This document shows positions 52,561-60,107 of a stretch of DNA of 64,000 nt, piece by piece (the stretch's first letter is position 1; the number at the start of each line of letters is the position of its first letter). Source of the stretch: Pseudomonas marginalis (GTDB taxonomy: Bacteria; Pseudomonadota; Gammaproteobacteria; Pseudomonadales; Pseudomonadaceae); NCBI RefSeq assembly GCF_900105325.1, contig NZ_FNSU01000002.1, forward strand, positions 310,001 to 374,000, in the 5' to 3' direction. The notes beneath the pieces are model-generated. The model ran no database searches, was not told where the DNA came from, and saw only the letters and a list, made by a program, of their open reading frames with translations. The position numbers were made by a program, and so were the translations under genes.

Positions 52561-54411
52561 TTAAACGGCAGCTAGCGGGTTGGTCAGGGTGTGCTGCAAA
52601 CGATAGTTGGAATACTGCATCAAATGCATGCGCAGTAACGAACGGGTAGGCCATGGATCCTCGACAAAGGCCTGGCGCTCGACCTCCCACACCTGCGGCG
52701 AGACCCGCTCGCGCACGGCGGCAAAGGCGTTTTCGGTTTCCTCGCGCAATATTGCCCACAAACGTGTGTTGTCCATGCCGTACTCCTTGGTCAGCCACAG
52801 GGCCATTTCATGCAAGTGGGTGAGGAACGCGGCGTCCAGTACAAACATGCGCACCGGCTCGATATCGCCGCTAAATACCGTAGGCAGAATGCCAGGCTGC
52901 ACATGCGGCTGTAACGTATAACCGCGTTCTTCCAGCAGGGGGGCGTAGGTTCTGCCATCGCCAAAATCGCGGATCAGCAGGCTGCGCGGCACGCCATCGG
53001 GTGAGAACAGCACCATGGTGTTCTGCTGGTGCGCTTCGAGCCCGATACCGTACAGCAGATAGATTGCCACCACGGGGTGGGTGACGACCTTGGCATAGTG
53101 GCGAAACCACTGTTCTACGCTGGCGGCGTCGGCACGCACCCCGTCGCGTTCGATCAGGTCGGTAAACAGCGGCCGACCGCTGCCCGGTAAACGGGTGAAC
53201 AACGAAGCCACCGTGATCGGCAGACGCTCATCGCTGCGTTCGAACGCTTGCCGGCTGGCACGAAACACCACGGACAGGTGTTTTCCCGGTACGTCGTCCT
53301 GGGTGATTGCGTGGCGGTAGCGCACGCCGATTTCTTCCGGGAAGATTTCCAGTTGCTGGTCGAAACCGTTTTCGGCTTCCAGGATTTGCGTGATCACTGT
53401 GCTGATGCGCGGCCCCATATGGATCGACTTGGCTTGCAGGCTGCGCAACTCGCTGGTCATCCACAACGCGATGGGCAATTTGATCAGCGGTGCAGCGTGG
53501 TCCAGGACCGGCATCATCGTGCGGTATGACATGGTCGGCAGCGTCTGAATATCCGGCCCCTCAGTGATCAGCAGGCCTTCTTCGATTTCCGCAGCAAACG
53601 TCTTGAGCACATAGGCCTGCAAGTGCCAGGCATGAATCGGCAGGGGCAGCCATTGCGTTTCATCCAGGCCTTTGGCGTTGAGCGCCGCTTTCCATTGCTC
53701 CCAGTGTGCCGGGAAATTGCTGGCGAACCAGGCGTGGTAGTTGGTCACGTGAGGCATGCTTTCGCTTTTGGCCATGTCGGCACGCAAGGCGGCTATCCGC
53801 AGGGGCACCTGGGCGTTGAACTCCGGAGACAGTTGCTCGACCTCAGCGTCATTCAGCCCGGGGCGGGCTTTCCAGGTCGGGTAGTAGGGGTGGCCTTCCA
53901 GCGAGCCCCACTGATCCAGCAAGATCGCGGCGTCCTTGGTGCTTGCATGCCGACGCAGGTAATCGGTGAGGCTGCTGAGGCCCTGGCGTTGAGCGGCCTG
54001 CGCCAGGCGCGCGTTCCAGTGTTGGCGGAACTGACGTGCGTGGGCGTCGTTCAGCAGGCTGTTTTCCATATCCGACTTGAGACCGGCCACACCTTCGTCG
54101 CTGGGCTCGAAGTCGAAACTGTCGCGCAGTACATCCAGCAGGTCCTGATGGCGGGTGATCACCTGGCGCACGCCTTCGGCCGTCAGTAGCACCACGTCGC
54201 CGTCATTGACCAGCGTGTCGGCCGGGCCCAGCGCAATCTCGGAGAAAAACAGCTGCGCGCCGTTCTGCTTGAGCGGGTAGGTGGCCTGCTGGCCGTCGTG
54301 GGTAAACGCCAGCGCCGAACGATCCAGGATATTTTCCGCAAACAAGCAACGAATCAGCCGGCGCAGGGCGTTCTTGCGGGAGTAGGCGATCAAGGTGTTG
54401 AGGTCATCCAT
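52561..54411 (-). CDS. IucA/IucC family NIS siderophore synthetase
   Basis: A 616-residue NRPS-independent siderophore synthetase. The ATP/substrate region is GSLEGHPYYPTWKARPGL (about residues 168-185). Later come LPTMSYRTMMPVLDHAAPLI, KLPIALWMTSELRSLQAK, and the C-terminal YGIGLEAHQQNTMVLF and IRDFGDGRTY. These enzymes adenylate a carboxylate such as citrate and couple it to an amine or alcohol. It is the only such enzyme in the window, whereas staphyloferrin B and achromobactin use three, so the product is expected to be simpler or to need one enzyme acting twice. Confidence 0.93.
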   Translation of the reverse strand: MDDLNTLIAYSRKNALRRLIRCLFAENILDRSALAFTHDGQQATYPLKQNGAQLFFSEIALGPADTLVNDGDVVLLTAEGVRQVITRHQDLLDVLRDSFDFEPSDEGVAGLKSDMENSLLNDAHARQFRQHWNARLAQAAQRQGLSSLTDYLRRHASTKDAAILLDQWGSLEGHPYYPTWKARPGLNDAEVEQLSPEFNAQVPLRIAALRADMAKSESMPHVTNYHAWFASNFPAHWEQWKAALNAKGLDETQWLPLPIHAWHLQAYVLKTFAAEIEEGLLITEGPDIQTLPTMSYRTMMPVLDHAAPLIKLPIALWMTSELRSLQAKSIHMGPRISTVITQILEAENGFDQQLEIFPEEIGVRYRHAITQDDVPGKHLSVVFRASRQAFERSDERLPITVASLFTRLPGSGRPLFTDLIERDGVRADAASVEQWFRHYAKVVTHPVVAIYLLYGIGLEAHQQNTMVLFSPDGVPRSLLIRDFGDGRTYAPLLEERGYTLQPHVQPGILPTVFSGDIEPVRMFVLDAAFLTHLHEMALWLTKEYGMDNTRLWAILREETENAFAAVRERVSPQVWEVERQAFVEDPWPTRSLLRMHLMQYSNYRLQHTLTNPLAAV

Positions 54412-54448
54412 ATCAGCTCTCTGCTCGTTGAGTCATTCATTAAAAGGG

Positions 54449-55597
54449 TTATGCCGTGCGAGGCCATTGGCTCGGGAAGTAATCCAGCGCCGAGTCGCGC
54501 AGGCCTTGCATGTAGGCAACGCTCCAGTGCAGGACTTCTTCGATATAGGGCACTTTCAGTTCAAAACGCCTGGCCATTTCCACCAGCAGCACCAGGCCAT
54601 AGGCGACGTCTTCGTTGAACGCACGGCTCTCACGCTCGATCACATACCCGGCGCGGTTATCACCGGCTGGCACCATGGGCGCGAGGATGTCGTTGTAGGC
54701 CTGGTTGGTGCGCAGAATGGACAACATGCTGCTCTGGTCGCGAATCTGATCGCCGTACGCCTCGACGATTTCCTGTTTCAAGGATTTGACGGACGACAGG
54801 TCGACGCCCATGCGCGCACTGATGACCGCGCACAGTTCCTGGCTTTCCTGATCCATGCGTTCCAGGAAGTAGGCGCCCAGTTCGGGGCACTCCGTCCACC
54901 AGCACAGGCGCTGGGGAAAGATCTTGCGGTGCCATTGCCCGTAGGGGCCGATCAACCCGTAGATCACCGAGCTGTGCATGATCGGGTTACCGGGCGTCAG
55001 GGTGATCTCCAGGTAGTGATCGAGCAGCGTGACGCAAGGGCCGTAGAGGCGTGTGAGGATGTCGTGCAAGTGCTGGCGCGACACCTGGGATTCGCGGGCA
55101 TGGGTCGCGACATATAACTGGCTTTTGCCGCCGCCCATTTTTATCGACCTACCGGGGGTGAGATCGAAGGCGGTATGAGGTACGTCCTTCATGCCCCAGA
55201 TCACCAGGTTCGGGTGGTTTGCCAGTGTGGCCTCGGCCAGCCAGTCGAACCCGCAGAAGCCCGGAATCGCACCGATGTACACCGGTTTGCTCGTGCTCAA
55301 GTGCGGCGCGATGGCCTGCAGGGTTTTGGCACGGGCATGGGCTGGCACCGTGATGATGACGATGTCGGCGTCTTCGACGGCGGGCCTGGCCTCGGCGGTC
55401 ACCCGATCCAGCCGGGCGTTCAATGTGGAGCCGTCCGGCAGCAGGGCCTGGAGCGGCACCTGCCGCGTGTGGTGGTCGACGACTTCCAGGTTGCTGGTCA
55501 GCAGCGAAACCTGGACGTCAGGCAGTTGCTTGAACAGAATGGCGTTGAGATGACCTGTTCGGCCACCGCCGCAAATGGCGACTTTCAGCGGTTTCAT
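54449..55597 (-). CDS. Opine dehydrogenase (octopine/nopaline dehydrogenase family)
   Basis: A 382-residue NAD(P)-dependent opine dehydrogenase. The Rossmann loop is VAICGGGRTGHLNAILF (about residues 6-22), and VEDADIVIITVPAHA closes the nucleotide domain. The C-terminal helical domain includes the family Asn/His site TPGNPIMHSSVIYGL (about 217). Relatives join an amino acid to an alpha-keto acid, as in staphylopine and pseudopaline. Here it lies between the NIS synthetase and the SbnA-like gene, where SbnB normally is. It may work in the oxidative direction on the opine-like SbnA product, releasing diaminopropionate, or make a true opine. Confidence 0.85.
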   Translation of the reverse strand: MKPLKVAICGGGRTGHLNAILFKQLPDVQVSLLTSNLEVVDHHTRQVPLQALLPDGSTLNARLDRVTAEARPAVEDADIVIITVPAHARAKTLQAIAPHLSTSKPVYIGAIPGFCGFDWLAEATLANHPNLVIWGMKDVPHTAFDLTPGRSIKMGGGKSQLYVATHARESQVSRQHLHDILTRLYGPCVTLLDHYLEITLTPGNPIMHSSVIYGLIGPYGQWHRKIFPQRLCWWTECPELGAYFLERMDQESQELCAVISARMGVDLSSVKSLKQEIVEAYGDQIRDQSSMLSILRTNQAYNDILAPMVPAGDNRAGYVIERESRAFNEDVAYGLVLLVEMARRFELKVPYIEEVLHWSVAYMQGLRDSALDYFPSQWPRTA

Positions 55598-55625
55598 TCA
55601 GAGGCGCTCCTTGGTCGAAAGAGGG

Positions 55626-56669
55626 TCATGCGACGCTCAGTTGCAGCGGGGCGGAGCTGGACTCCTGCCAGTGGTTCTTGCCCAGCCAGGCATCCAACTG
55701 CGACGCGACGCCGGGGTCGAGCAAGTCGCGTTCCTCCAGCCACTTATCGTCGAAGACCGTGTGCAGGTATTTTTCGCCGCCATCGGCAATCGGCACTACT
55801 ACATTGCCGCTCAGTACACCTTTGTGAATCAGCTCCAGGGCCTTGAAAATTGCGCCACCGGTCGAGCCGCCTACCAGCAGGGCGAGGTGGCGGGCGATAT
55901 AGCGCGAGGTCTCGAAGGCTTGTGAGTCGGTGACCTGCACGCCCAGGTCGATGCAGCTGTAATCGAGCACCAGCCCCACTGTGTCCCCGGCAGGCGTGCC
56001 GGTACCGGACTGATAGTACGGATAGCCGGGATGCCCGAAAACGATGGAACCTGCGGGCTCCACCGCCACGGTCACAATGTCGGGGTTGTGCTGTTTAAGG
56101 CCTCGGGCAATCCCGGTCATCGACCCGCCGGTACCGACGCAACCGACATACGCGCCGATCACACCTTCGGCCTGAACGATGGTTTCCCGCACAAAGTCGC
56201 TGTAGCCGCCGGCGTTGGCCGCGTTGTCGGACTGGTTCATGAACACGGCCCCCGGGATCTGCTCGGCGAGTTCGGCCGCCAGGCGCTGGCGCTCTACCAC
56301 CGCGACTTCATCTTCACGATAAGTTCCCGCGACAAACCGAATATCGGCGCCCAGTGCCTTCATCACCGCGATCTTGTCCTGCGCCGCGTGATGGTCGACC
56401 ACGGCGATAAATTGCAGGCCGAATTCGACGGCGGCCATGGCCAGGCCGATGCCGGTATTGCCCGACGACGACTCAACCACCACGCCACCTGGTTTCAAGC
56501 GTCCGGACTTGAGCGCGGCGAGTACCATGTTGCGCGCCATGCGGTCCTTGATACTGCCGCCGGGATTGTTTTTCTCTATCTTTAATAACAGCCGGGCATC
56601 AGTGCCCGGAATATAAATACCCAACATAGGCGTATTGCCGATCAGCTCGGAAACTTTAGTCAGTATCAT
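55626..56669 (-). CDS. SbnA-like PLP-dependent synthase (cysteine-synthase fold)
   Basis: A 347-residue fold-type II PLP enzyme. The Schiff-base Lys is in NPGGSIKDRMARNMV (about residue 42), the PLP-stabilising loop is ESSSGNTGIGLAMA, and the phosphate loop is VGTGGSMTGIARGL (about 177). SbnA condenses O-phospho-L-serine with L-glutamate in 2,3-diaminopropionate synthesis; related cysteine synthases use O-acetylserine. The presence of a downstream SbnI-like gene (an O-phosphoserine maker in staphylococci) and an NIS synthetase supports the SbnA reading. Confidence 0.88.
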   Translation of the reverse strand: MILTKVSELIGNTPMLGIYIPGTDARLLLKIEKNNPGGSIKDRMARNMVLAALKSGRLKPGGVVVESSSGNTGIGLAMAAVEFGLQFIAVVDHHAAQDKIAVMKALGADIRFVAGTYREDEVAVVERQRLAAELAEQIPGAVFMNQSDNAANAGGYSDFVRETIVQAEGVIGAYVGCVGTGGSMTGIARGLKQHNPDIVTVAVEPAGSIVFGHPGYPYYQSGTGTPAGDTVGLVLDYSCIDLGVQVTDSQAFETSRYIARHLALLVGGSTGGAIFKALELIHKGVLSGNVVVPIADGGEKYLHTVFDDKWLEERDLLDPGVASQLDAWLGKNHWQESSSAPLQLSVA

Positions 56670-56683
56670 ATGAAGTACTTCCT

Positions 56684-58078
56684 TTAGTCGTCAGGTGAAA
56701 ACGCGTAGTTACCGTACGTGCAACAGGTCGCCACCATTCGCCGGGGCAGGGGGTGACGATGGAACTCATTCTCCAGTAAGTCCATTTGATAGCCGGCGGT
56801 GTTGGCATAAATTAATAAGTCGCCGGCCTTGGGGGAAGTCGTGAAGTTGATCAGGCGGTGGGTGATGACGTCATCATCCAGGCAACTATGCCCGGCAATA
56901 TAGGCTTGCATTGGTGTGGCGGATGTTGGCGCTGAGCTGATTAAAATCGGGTCGACCAGATATTCCGACGCGAACCATGTTTCGCAGGCACTGAAGCTGC
57001 TGCCTTCGACAAATAACACCGTTTTGTTATTGGCCAGTTTTTTGCTGCGTGTAATGCGAAATACCGAAATTGCCGCTTGGTCCACCAGACTTCGGCCCGG
57101 CTCCAATGCCAGGGTTATGCTGTTGGCTTTCAAGTACTGGGCAATGTTTTGTCGCGGCGAGAAGGCACTTTCCAGAAACAACGTTAACCATTGGCTCGCC
57201 GTCAAGTTGCTGCCGTAAGGGTAATAAGACTTGGGTACTGACTGGTTGTAATAGTGATTGGGCGTATTGTCGTTTTGTAGAAAGCGCTCGTAGGCGTGTG
57301 GCTCGACATAGCGGATGGGCAAACCTCCGCCGATATCGATCATGGTCGGAGCCAACCCCATCGTCCGAGCCACATCGACGAAATCGGTCACTTCACGAAA
57401 GGCCTGTGCTCGAGATTCGAACCCATAGCCACCGAGGTGGAAATGGAAACCCTCGAAGTCAAAAAATGCCCTGAGTCCGGTCAGTAAGTGCAAGCACACC
57501 AGCAGGTCCGCGGCCCCCATTCCGAAGCGGCTGGTCCCACAGGCTTTAGGCCTGTAACGCAGTAAAACCCTGGCCTTTATGGTCTCGCTGCTGGCTTCGA
57601 CCAGTGTTTTCAAATGGTCGAACTCTTCCAGCGAATCCACGCAGATCAGTGCACCGGCATGGACCAGCGCCCGATGAAAATCTTCGGTTTTGGCCGGGCC
57701 GGTGGCACACAACTGAGCGGCCGGCACACCGGCGCGCAGTGCTGCTTGCATCTCGTAAATGCTGGAAACGTCGACGCCGATACCGGACGCCTTGGCTGCG
57801 CCGAGTAAACATTGTGACTTGTTGGCTTTGGCGCCATAGAAGATCGCATGTCGGACTTCATGCTGTTCCAGCACGGATTGCAATGCGCCGGTGTTCAGTG
57901 CAAAGGCGTGTGGCCATACAAGATTCAGGGGGGAGCCGTGTTGCGCAACGAGTTCAAGCAGTTTGTCGGGTTGGCTATGTAACAGCTGTGCGATACATGC
58001 GTCCAATAATGGATTAAGCATTTTCGAAAGATGAACTTCAGTGCGCGCTTCATTGAGGCGCGTTATTGCAATAGACAT
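56684..58078 (-). CDS. Type III PLP-dependent decarboxylase, SbnH-like
   Basis: A 464-residue alanine-racemase-fold decarboxylase. The Schiff-base Lys is in HAIFYGAKANKSQCLLGAAK (about residue 84), the glycine loop is MIDIGGGLPIRYVEPHAYER, the phosphate contact is LALEPGRSLVDQAAIS, and late active-site residues are in GHSCLDDDVI and YANTAGYQMDLL. In staphyloferrin B synthesis SbnH decarboxylates citryl-diaminopropionate to citryl-diaminoethane. This gene heads the minus-strand biosynthetic operon with AGGGGA ahead of the ATG. Confidence 0.88.
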   Translation of the reverse strand: MSIAITRLNEARTEVHLSKMLNPLLDACIAQLLHSQPDKLLELVAQHGSPLNLVWPHAFALNTGALQSVLEQHEVRHAIFYGAKANKSQCLLGAAKASGIGVDVSSIYEMQAALRAGVPAAQLCATGPAKTEDFHRALVHAGALICVDSLEEFDHLKTLVEASSETIKARVLLRYRPKACGTSRFGMGAADLLVCLHLLTGLRAFFDFEGFHFHLGGYGFESRAQAFREVTDFVDVARTMGLAPTMIDIGGGLPIRYVEPHAYERFLQNDNTPNHYYNQSVPKSYYPYGSNLTASQWLTLFLESAFSPRQNIAQYLKANSITLALEPGRSLVDQAAISVFRITRSKKLANNKTVLFVEGSSFSACETWFASEYLVDPILISSAPTSATPMQAYIAGHSCLDDDVITHRLINFTTSPKAGDLLIYANTAGYQMDLLENEFHRHPLPRRMVATCCTYGNYAFSPDD

Positions 58079-58689
58079 AACTATCCCCTGGCGCTTATAG
58101 CGTCGTCATTCATATTTAAATCTCTGGAAGAGATCGATGAATGTGGTCTTGTCGTTCGTCGTGTTTTTAACGCTTATGCGTTTGGCGGTGGATGCCACAC
58201 GAATCCTGCAGGCGAAACTGTGGCTTTGATGGTAATAACCGGTTCATAAAACAATTGCATAAGAACCCCATTCCATAAGGTTTATACGGGTGTAGCTATC
58301 GGCCACTAACTGCCGTTTTTCTTGATCTGACTCACCGCTGAGTGATGGTTAAATGATGTCGCGAGGCCATACTTTCGGTGAGCGTTAAGACTTGCCTAGG
58401 GTCATGAAAAGTTTCTCTTGGCGGCGTGAACAATATTGCTACCGAGAACGATTATCAAGTAAGGTTTTCAAATATTTCTAATTGATCCCGGCCGAACAGC
58501 GTTGCGCGAACGTGTATTTGCACGCTCTTGCGGGCGTTCGTACCAAGTTTGAAAGCGTTGTTAATTCATTGATCAATAAGGGGTTAAACGTTGATCGGCG
58601 AGGGCGCTGACAGAGGCGCAATTCAGCCGCCCCGAGGCCCCTGAAAATTTTGCAAAAACCACGACTGATGCACGCCAAGGAGAACTGCT
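58079..58689. other. Divergent promoter region of the siderophore locus
   Basis: These 610 bases separate the minus-strand biosynthetic operon from the plus-strand CitE-like gene. No gene is convincing here. A partial Fur-box-like site, GAGAACGATTATCAAGTAA near 58444-58462, matches the 19-bp Fur consensus at about 12 positions and is only suggestive. The long AT-rich stretch (58220-58320) is a likely promoter zone. Confidence 0.45.
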
Positions 58690-59580
58690 ATGAACACTGA
58701 TCGTCCGATCACGACTGCCCTGCTTCCCATCAGCTACCTGTTCGTTCCGGGGAACCGTCCGGAGCGCTTTGCCAAAGCGGCTGAGGCCGGAGCGGATGCA
58801 ATCATCCTGGACCTTGAGGATGCGGTTCATCCCGATAGCAAAGCCGCTGCTCGAGCTGCCATCTGGACGTGGCAGGAGAGTGCGCCAAGTGTGGCGTGCC
58901 AGCGGTTTATCCGGCTCAACAGCGTCGGCAGCGCGTTGTTCCGCCAGGACCTGACGTGGTTGGGCGACATGCGTTACCCCGAGCGTTGCACCGGGGTATT
59001 CCTGCCCAAGGCCGAGGCGCCGCAAGCGTTGGCGCGGGTGGTCGAGCAGTTGCTGGCGTGGCAACCCCAATTGCACATTGTCGCGATCATCGAGACGGCC
59101 AGAGGCTTGCAGCAGGTGGAGGCGATTGCTGCGGTTCCCGGCCTGTCACGCCTGGCCTTTGGCTCGCTGGATTTTTCCCTGGATATCAATTGCGGCCAGG
59201 TGCCTGAGGCGTTTGTGTACGCACGCAACCGCATCGTGCTGGCCTCTCGCACTGCAGGTTTGCCGGCGCCGATCGACGGAGTCACACCGGCGATCAACGA
59301 CCTGGCGGTGGTCGCCCAGGACTCGCTCTACGCTCGCTCCCTCGGGTTCGGGGCCAAGCTGTGCATCCATCCCGCGCAGTTGGCGACGGTGCAGCGCGCA
59401 TTTCTACCCGATGCGCAGCAATTGGCCTGGGCGGGTCGGGTGATGAGTGCCGTGGCCGGGGGCAGCCATGCGGTGCAAGTTGACGGCGAAATGGTCGACC
59501 TGCCGCTGATCGAACAGGCGCAACGCCTGTTGGACATGGCCCGCCGACACGCAGCGGTCGCCAAGACCGGAGCTTGCTGA
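58690..59580 (+). CDS. CitE-like HpcH/HpaI-family lyase, candidate citrate supplier
   Basis: A 296-residue TIM-barrel enzyme of the CitE branch. It has SYLFVPGNRPERFAKAAEAG (about residues 15-34), ILDLEDAVHPDSK with the Mg ligand region, IIETARGLQQVEAI, and GFGAKLCIHPAQLATVQ near the C-terminus. Family members cleave or form C-C bonds in citryl- or malyl-CoA. In staphyloferrin B clusters SbnG, another HpcH/HpaI protein, makes citrate. Its place next to the SbnI-like gene suggests a similar supply role, although CitE and SbnG are different branches. Confidence 0.82.
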   Translation: MNTDRPITTALLPISYLFVPGNRPERFAKAAEAGADAIILDLEDAVHPDSKAAARAAIWTWQESAPSVACQRFIRLNSVGSALFRQDLTWLGDMRYPERCTGVFLPKAEAPQALARVVEQLLAWQPQLHIVAIIETARGLQQVEAIAAVPGLSRLAFGSLDFSLDINCGQVPEAFVYARNRIVLASRTAGLPAPIDGVTPAINDLAVVAQDSLYARSLGFGAKLCIHPAQLATVQRAFLPDAQQLAWAGRVMSAVAGGSHAVQVDGEMVDLPLIEQAQRLLDMARRHAAVAKTGAC

Positions 59581-59582
59581 AC

Positions 59583-60008
59583 ATGCTGCCAGGACAGGAA
59601 GGGGCCATTGCGCAGACCTATCAGATTGCGCTGCGACTGGTGTGCGAAGTGCTGCAATCGGAACAGGTGGACCCGGCGAATGTGCAGTGGCTATGCGACT
59701 CGATTATCCGCGCAGGGCATTGGCTGGAACCGATCATTGTCGAGCGCTCGCAAGGCATCGTGATGGACGGTAACCATCGCCTGAATGCAGCGTTGCAGTT
59801 GGGTCTGTGTCGGGTGCCGTGCATCCAGCTCGACTACGCGGACCCACGGGTGTGCGTACGGCACTGGCACACGGGGCACGCGTTCGAGGTCGCGCGGATT
59901 TTCAACACCATCGCCCGCGGCGAGATCTTTCCGTACAAGACCACACGGCATGTGTTTGATCCGGCGCTACCGGTCATCGCGATCCCGCTGGATCGCCTGT
60001 ACGAGTGA
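59583..60008 (+). CDS. SbnI-like ParB-fold protein, candidate O-phosphoserine kinase
   Basis: A 141-residue ParB/sulfiredoxin-like protein. The motif LEPIIVERSQGIVMDGNHRL (about residues 39-58) and the late FPYKTTRHVF (about 116-125) are those of the SbnI/SerK free-serine kinases, which phosphorylate L-serine. SbnI feeds O-phosphoserine to SbnA and also regulates the sbn genes. ATG 59583 lies two bases after the CitE-like stop, so the two genes are co-translated. Confidence 0.75.
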   Translation: MLPGQEGAIAQTYQIALRLVCEVLQSEQVDPANVQWLCDSIIRAGHWLEPIIVERSQGIVMDGNHRLNAALQLGLCRVPCIQLDYADPRVCVRHWHTGHAFEVARIFNTIARGEIFPYKTTRHVFDPALPVIAIPLDRLYE

Positions 60009-60032
60009 GCCGTGCAAAAAAATCAGGTGGGT

Positions 60033-60062
60033 GGGTGATACTTTTTCGCACGTCGACTGGCA
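60033..60062 (+). promoter_or_regulatory. Candidate ECF sigma promoter of the second receptor gene
   Basis: The sequence GGGTGATACTTTTTCG, then TCGACTGGCA, nearly repeats the box at 48464-48494. It starts 24 bases after the SbnI-like stop and about 75 bases before the receptor start. The same FecI-type sigma could therefore drive both receptor genes. Confidence 0.55.
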
Positions 60063-60107
60063 TTAGGAGTGATTCCCATTTTCTCTCGTTGAAAGGATCC
60101 TCTCGTC

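Noticed and set aside
54449..56669. Staphylopine/pseudopaline-type opine metallophore
   Set aside because: No nicotianamine-synthase-like (CntL) gene is present, while SbnA-, SbnH- and NIS-type genes are, so an NIS siderophore is the better reading; an opine product is not fully excluded.
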